Positions 61,480 through 64,000 of a stretch of 64,000 nt of DNA are shown here, piece by piece. A program made the position numbers and the translations under genes. Origin of the DNA: Hanleya hanleyi (lineage: Eukaryota > Mollusca > Polyplacophora > Lepidopleurida > Hanleyidae); NCBI GenBank assembly GCA_036873755.1, contig JAVTVY010018954.1, positions 1 to 64,000 of the forward strand, given 5' to 3'. The notes below the pieces were generated by a model that worked only from the letters and a program-made list of their open reading frames with translations, was not told where the DNA came from and searched no databases. Within the stretch, counting starts at the first letter, position 1, and every line of letters starts with the position of its first letter.

Positions 61480-64000
61480 ATGCACACTCTTGCGGGAAAA
61501 GCTGAGACTCTTTCTCTCACGGAACATGTCTCCAAAAATAGATGCCATATATCACAGTAACAGACCCCAGCGAACTGTCAACATCTTAGATATGCTCATG
61601 TATGAGAGGAGGATCGAAAAATTTAAATGAAGGAGATGTCTGGTGTGGTCATTGAGCAATCTTAAGTATTCAGTGATTATTTTCGGAGTAGAACACTGGA
61701 TGCACTAAATGGAGTCCGCACTGTGTTACTCACCACTTCTAGAGATGAACTTGCACCTACGTCGATGACTTATCGGACCACATCTCGAGAGATCTTGTCC
61801 ACAGTGGTGTGTGTTTGTAGATTGTGTCAAACGAAGACTTCAATATGGAAAAATAACGCTATTCGAACGGTGACAAACCTCCAAACGAGGACTGTGCTCG
61901 TTTGGCTACGTAAGATAAATGTCTCATTGAAGAAAAGTTTCATCAATTTCTTATAGCTCTTTGACTGTAGTTTCGCTCTACAAGAAACGATGATCAAACA
62001 GTTTTATTATAAGAAATGATGTTCTTAATTGTACGGTACAACATTGTAAAAAAACGGGAGCTTTCGTCAATATCGGGAAACCTTGTTGCAACATTGGTGC
62101 ACTCACGCTACGATGCCGCATCACGATCGCTAAAATGTTGCGAACTAATTTGTGTACGTGTGTGGTTAGGAGGGAGTGTTTCCCAAAGTAGAAAGAATAC
62201 AGACATGATAGACTTAGAGGACCTTCCCACTTCATAACCACCAGTTCTTTCGAACACCTTCGTCGGTTTTGTCTGGAAGACGTACAACTACAACAGTACA
62301 GAGTCTGGTGGAGATAGGTGAATGAGCTCCTAAATGACACAGTTTTCAACGATGATCGTATCTTTCTCATCTATGTATATATTTAAAATGACACTCAGGA
62401 TTGAGAGGGTGGAGCCGGATGAAGCCATGTCCATCGAAAGATTGAATCACACCGCTTATTCACAACAATCCTGTAAATTCCTGCTCCTAAGAAAGGGTAC
62501 CTTCTCTGGGTCAAGTCGACGTCATCGTTACGTCTAAATATGTGCGGTGTGGCTACATAAGAAAAGCGTCTCATTGTAGAGAAATTTCATCAATTTCTTA
62601 TAGTACACGCTCTTCAAATGTAGTTTCGCTCTATAAGAGACGATGATCATCAAATAGTTTTTCTTATAAGAAATCATGTTCCCAATTACACGGTGCAACG
62701 TTGTAACAACAACAGCTTACAGTAACAGGCAGCAGCGAACTGTCAACATCTTCTGTATGTTCATGTATGGATCGAGGATCGAACGAGTTAAACCAAGGAG
62801 ATGTCTGGAGTGGTCATTGAGCAATCTTCAGTATTCAAGGATTATTTTTCGAGTAGAGCAGTGGATTTACCAGATCGATTCAACACTGTTACTCAACACA
62901 TCTAGAGACGAGCTTGCGCCAGGGTCGATGACATATCGGACCACATCTCTCGAGGCCTTGTTCACAGTGGTGTGTCTTTGTAGTTTGTGTCAAACGAGAA
63001 CTTAACTATAAAAAAAGCTATTCGAATGAAGACAAACCTCCAATCGATAACTGTGGTCGTTTGGTTACATAAGAAAAGCATCTCTTTGAAGAAAAGTTTC
63101 ATCAATTTCTTATAGGACACGCTCTTCAAATGTAGCTTCGTTCAATAGGAAACGATGATCATCAAACAGTTTTTCTTAAAAGAAATTATGTTCCTAATTG
63201 TAAGGTGCAACATGGTAACAACAGGATCTGTCGTCAATAGCGGGAAACACTGTTGCAACATTGGTACAATGTTGTCCACTAATGTGTGTGCGTGTGTGGT
63301 GAGGAGGGAGTGCTCCCAAGGTGGAAAGAATACAGACATGTTAGACCTAGGGTATCCTCCCACTTCATACCCATGAGTTCTTTCGAAAGTACCACTTAAC
63401 ATGATCACACTCACACAGTCTCTTCGTCGGCTTCGTTTGGAAGAGGTACTAACGCAAGAATAGAAAAAAAGTCTGGTGGAGACGGGTGGATGAGCTCCTG
63501 AACACCGTATATTGTCATCTATGTATCTGTTTAAAATGATACTCCGCTTTGAGGGGGTGGAACCGGATGAAGCCATGTCCATCGAAAGATTGAATCAGAC
63601 CGGTTATTCACAGTAACCGTGTAAATTCTGGCTGCTAAGAATGAGCATCTTCTCTGACCAATCGACGTTTCGGGAATACCATAGGGTCTTCCAGAAACTT
63701 ACTGTCTTGATTCTCTACCGGAGAAAATATTTGGTCATACTTCCTGCTCACTCGCTACAACAAATTCCCTATCTAACAACACACAAGCTGGTCTGGTTTG
63801 GCAAAAATAGGACCCGACGACCGTGATCAAACCGGACCAACATTATATATTAAACCTCTATGACAAGTGACATGAATGAATGAAAGCATGACTTTCAAGT
63901 CGTATTATCAGAGACACGCATTGATTGTGCCTGTTCATTCACCAGCACGGAAATGTAAAATTCCCCCCAGCCCCAGGTTAAGCGGAGCTAGGTACAGCTT
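61480..64000. repeat. Tandem duplicon modules continuing to the window end
   Basis: Modules recur in order: AACTGTCAACATCTTAG-ATG (61575, 62735; also 59235), GAGATCTTGTCCACAGTG (61785; variant 62960), TTCCTAATTGTACGGT (62020, 62680, 63190), GAAGCCATGTCCATCGAAAG (62425, 63570), the GGTCTGGTTTGG hairpin (63787-63838), and the AAGCGGAGCTAGG module (63980). Open frames are short and broken. The array runs off the right edge. Confidence 0.65.

Overview
This is nuclear DNA of an animal, most likely a mollusc and possibly an abalone-like gastropod. Genes have GT-AG introns and there are no operons. Three clues point to a mollusc: SINE tails containing GATATGACTGAAA and GACGTTAAA followed by CACT repeats; a pearl/Helentron-like element with ~157 bp tandem units, an ACGG-type microsatellite and a 3' hairpin; and a host gene joining armadillo-like repeats, a TIR domain and a SAM-like domain. 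The species assignment is inference.

Only one host gene can be followed over most of its length. It lies on the + strand at 21188-35699 in ten exons whose phases agree throughout: 2,121 coding bases, 706 residues plus stop. The protein reads ARM-like helices, acidic linker, TIR, SAM-like domain, stop. The 5' end is missing: the first visible exon starts at a splice acceptor in phase 0. A second host-type coding piece is the first exon of a RecQ-type helicase at 39586-39879, with no following exons found.

The rest is mobile and repetitive DNA. 1-2.25 kb and 17.0-19.2 kb are two copies of one composite locus made of three tandem-repeat families in the same order. 2.3-6.3 kb holds a word-repeat hairpin element, a LINE scrap, a 102 bp retroposon with a 12 bp target duplication, and a 1.7 kb inverted-repeat transposon filled with copies of GTAACACCACTGAC. 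8.1-12.1 kb is a set of tandem arrays. 12.1-16 kb holds a SINE with a MITE inside it, a broken Penelope-like element, CA and 21-bp-type repeats, and a broken zinc-finger ORF of a large mobile element.

Inside the 21-36 kb gene the introns carry MITEs, a pearl-like element, a 5S-rRNA-derived SINE, a tRNA-like insertion between exact 52 bp direct repeats, a 31 bp minisatellite and several word-repeat hairpin elements.

From 36 to 64 kb the window is dominated by decayed duplications of the 3' end of the TIR gene and its flank, mixed with retroelement remnants. These include a frameshifted copy of the last exon (42571-42668) and several diverged copies of the penultimate SAM exon. Two of those copies (52874-52937 and 59036-59099) keep the exact 64 bp length, both splice sites and an open frame. 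A dense array of inverted GAGAAGTCGAGA-type words fills 56.2-57.49 kb.
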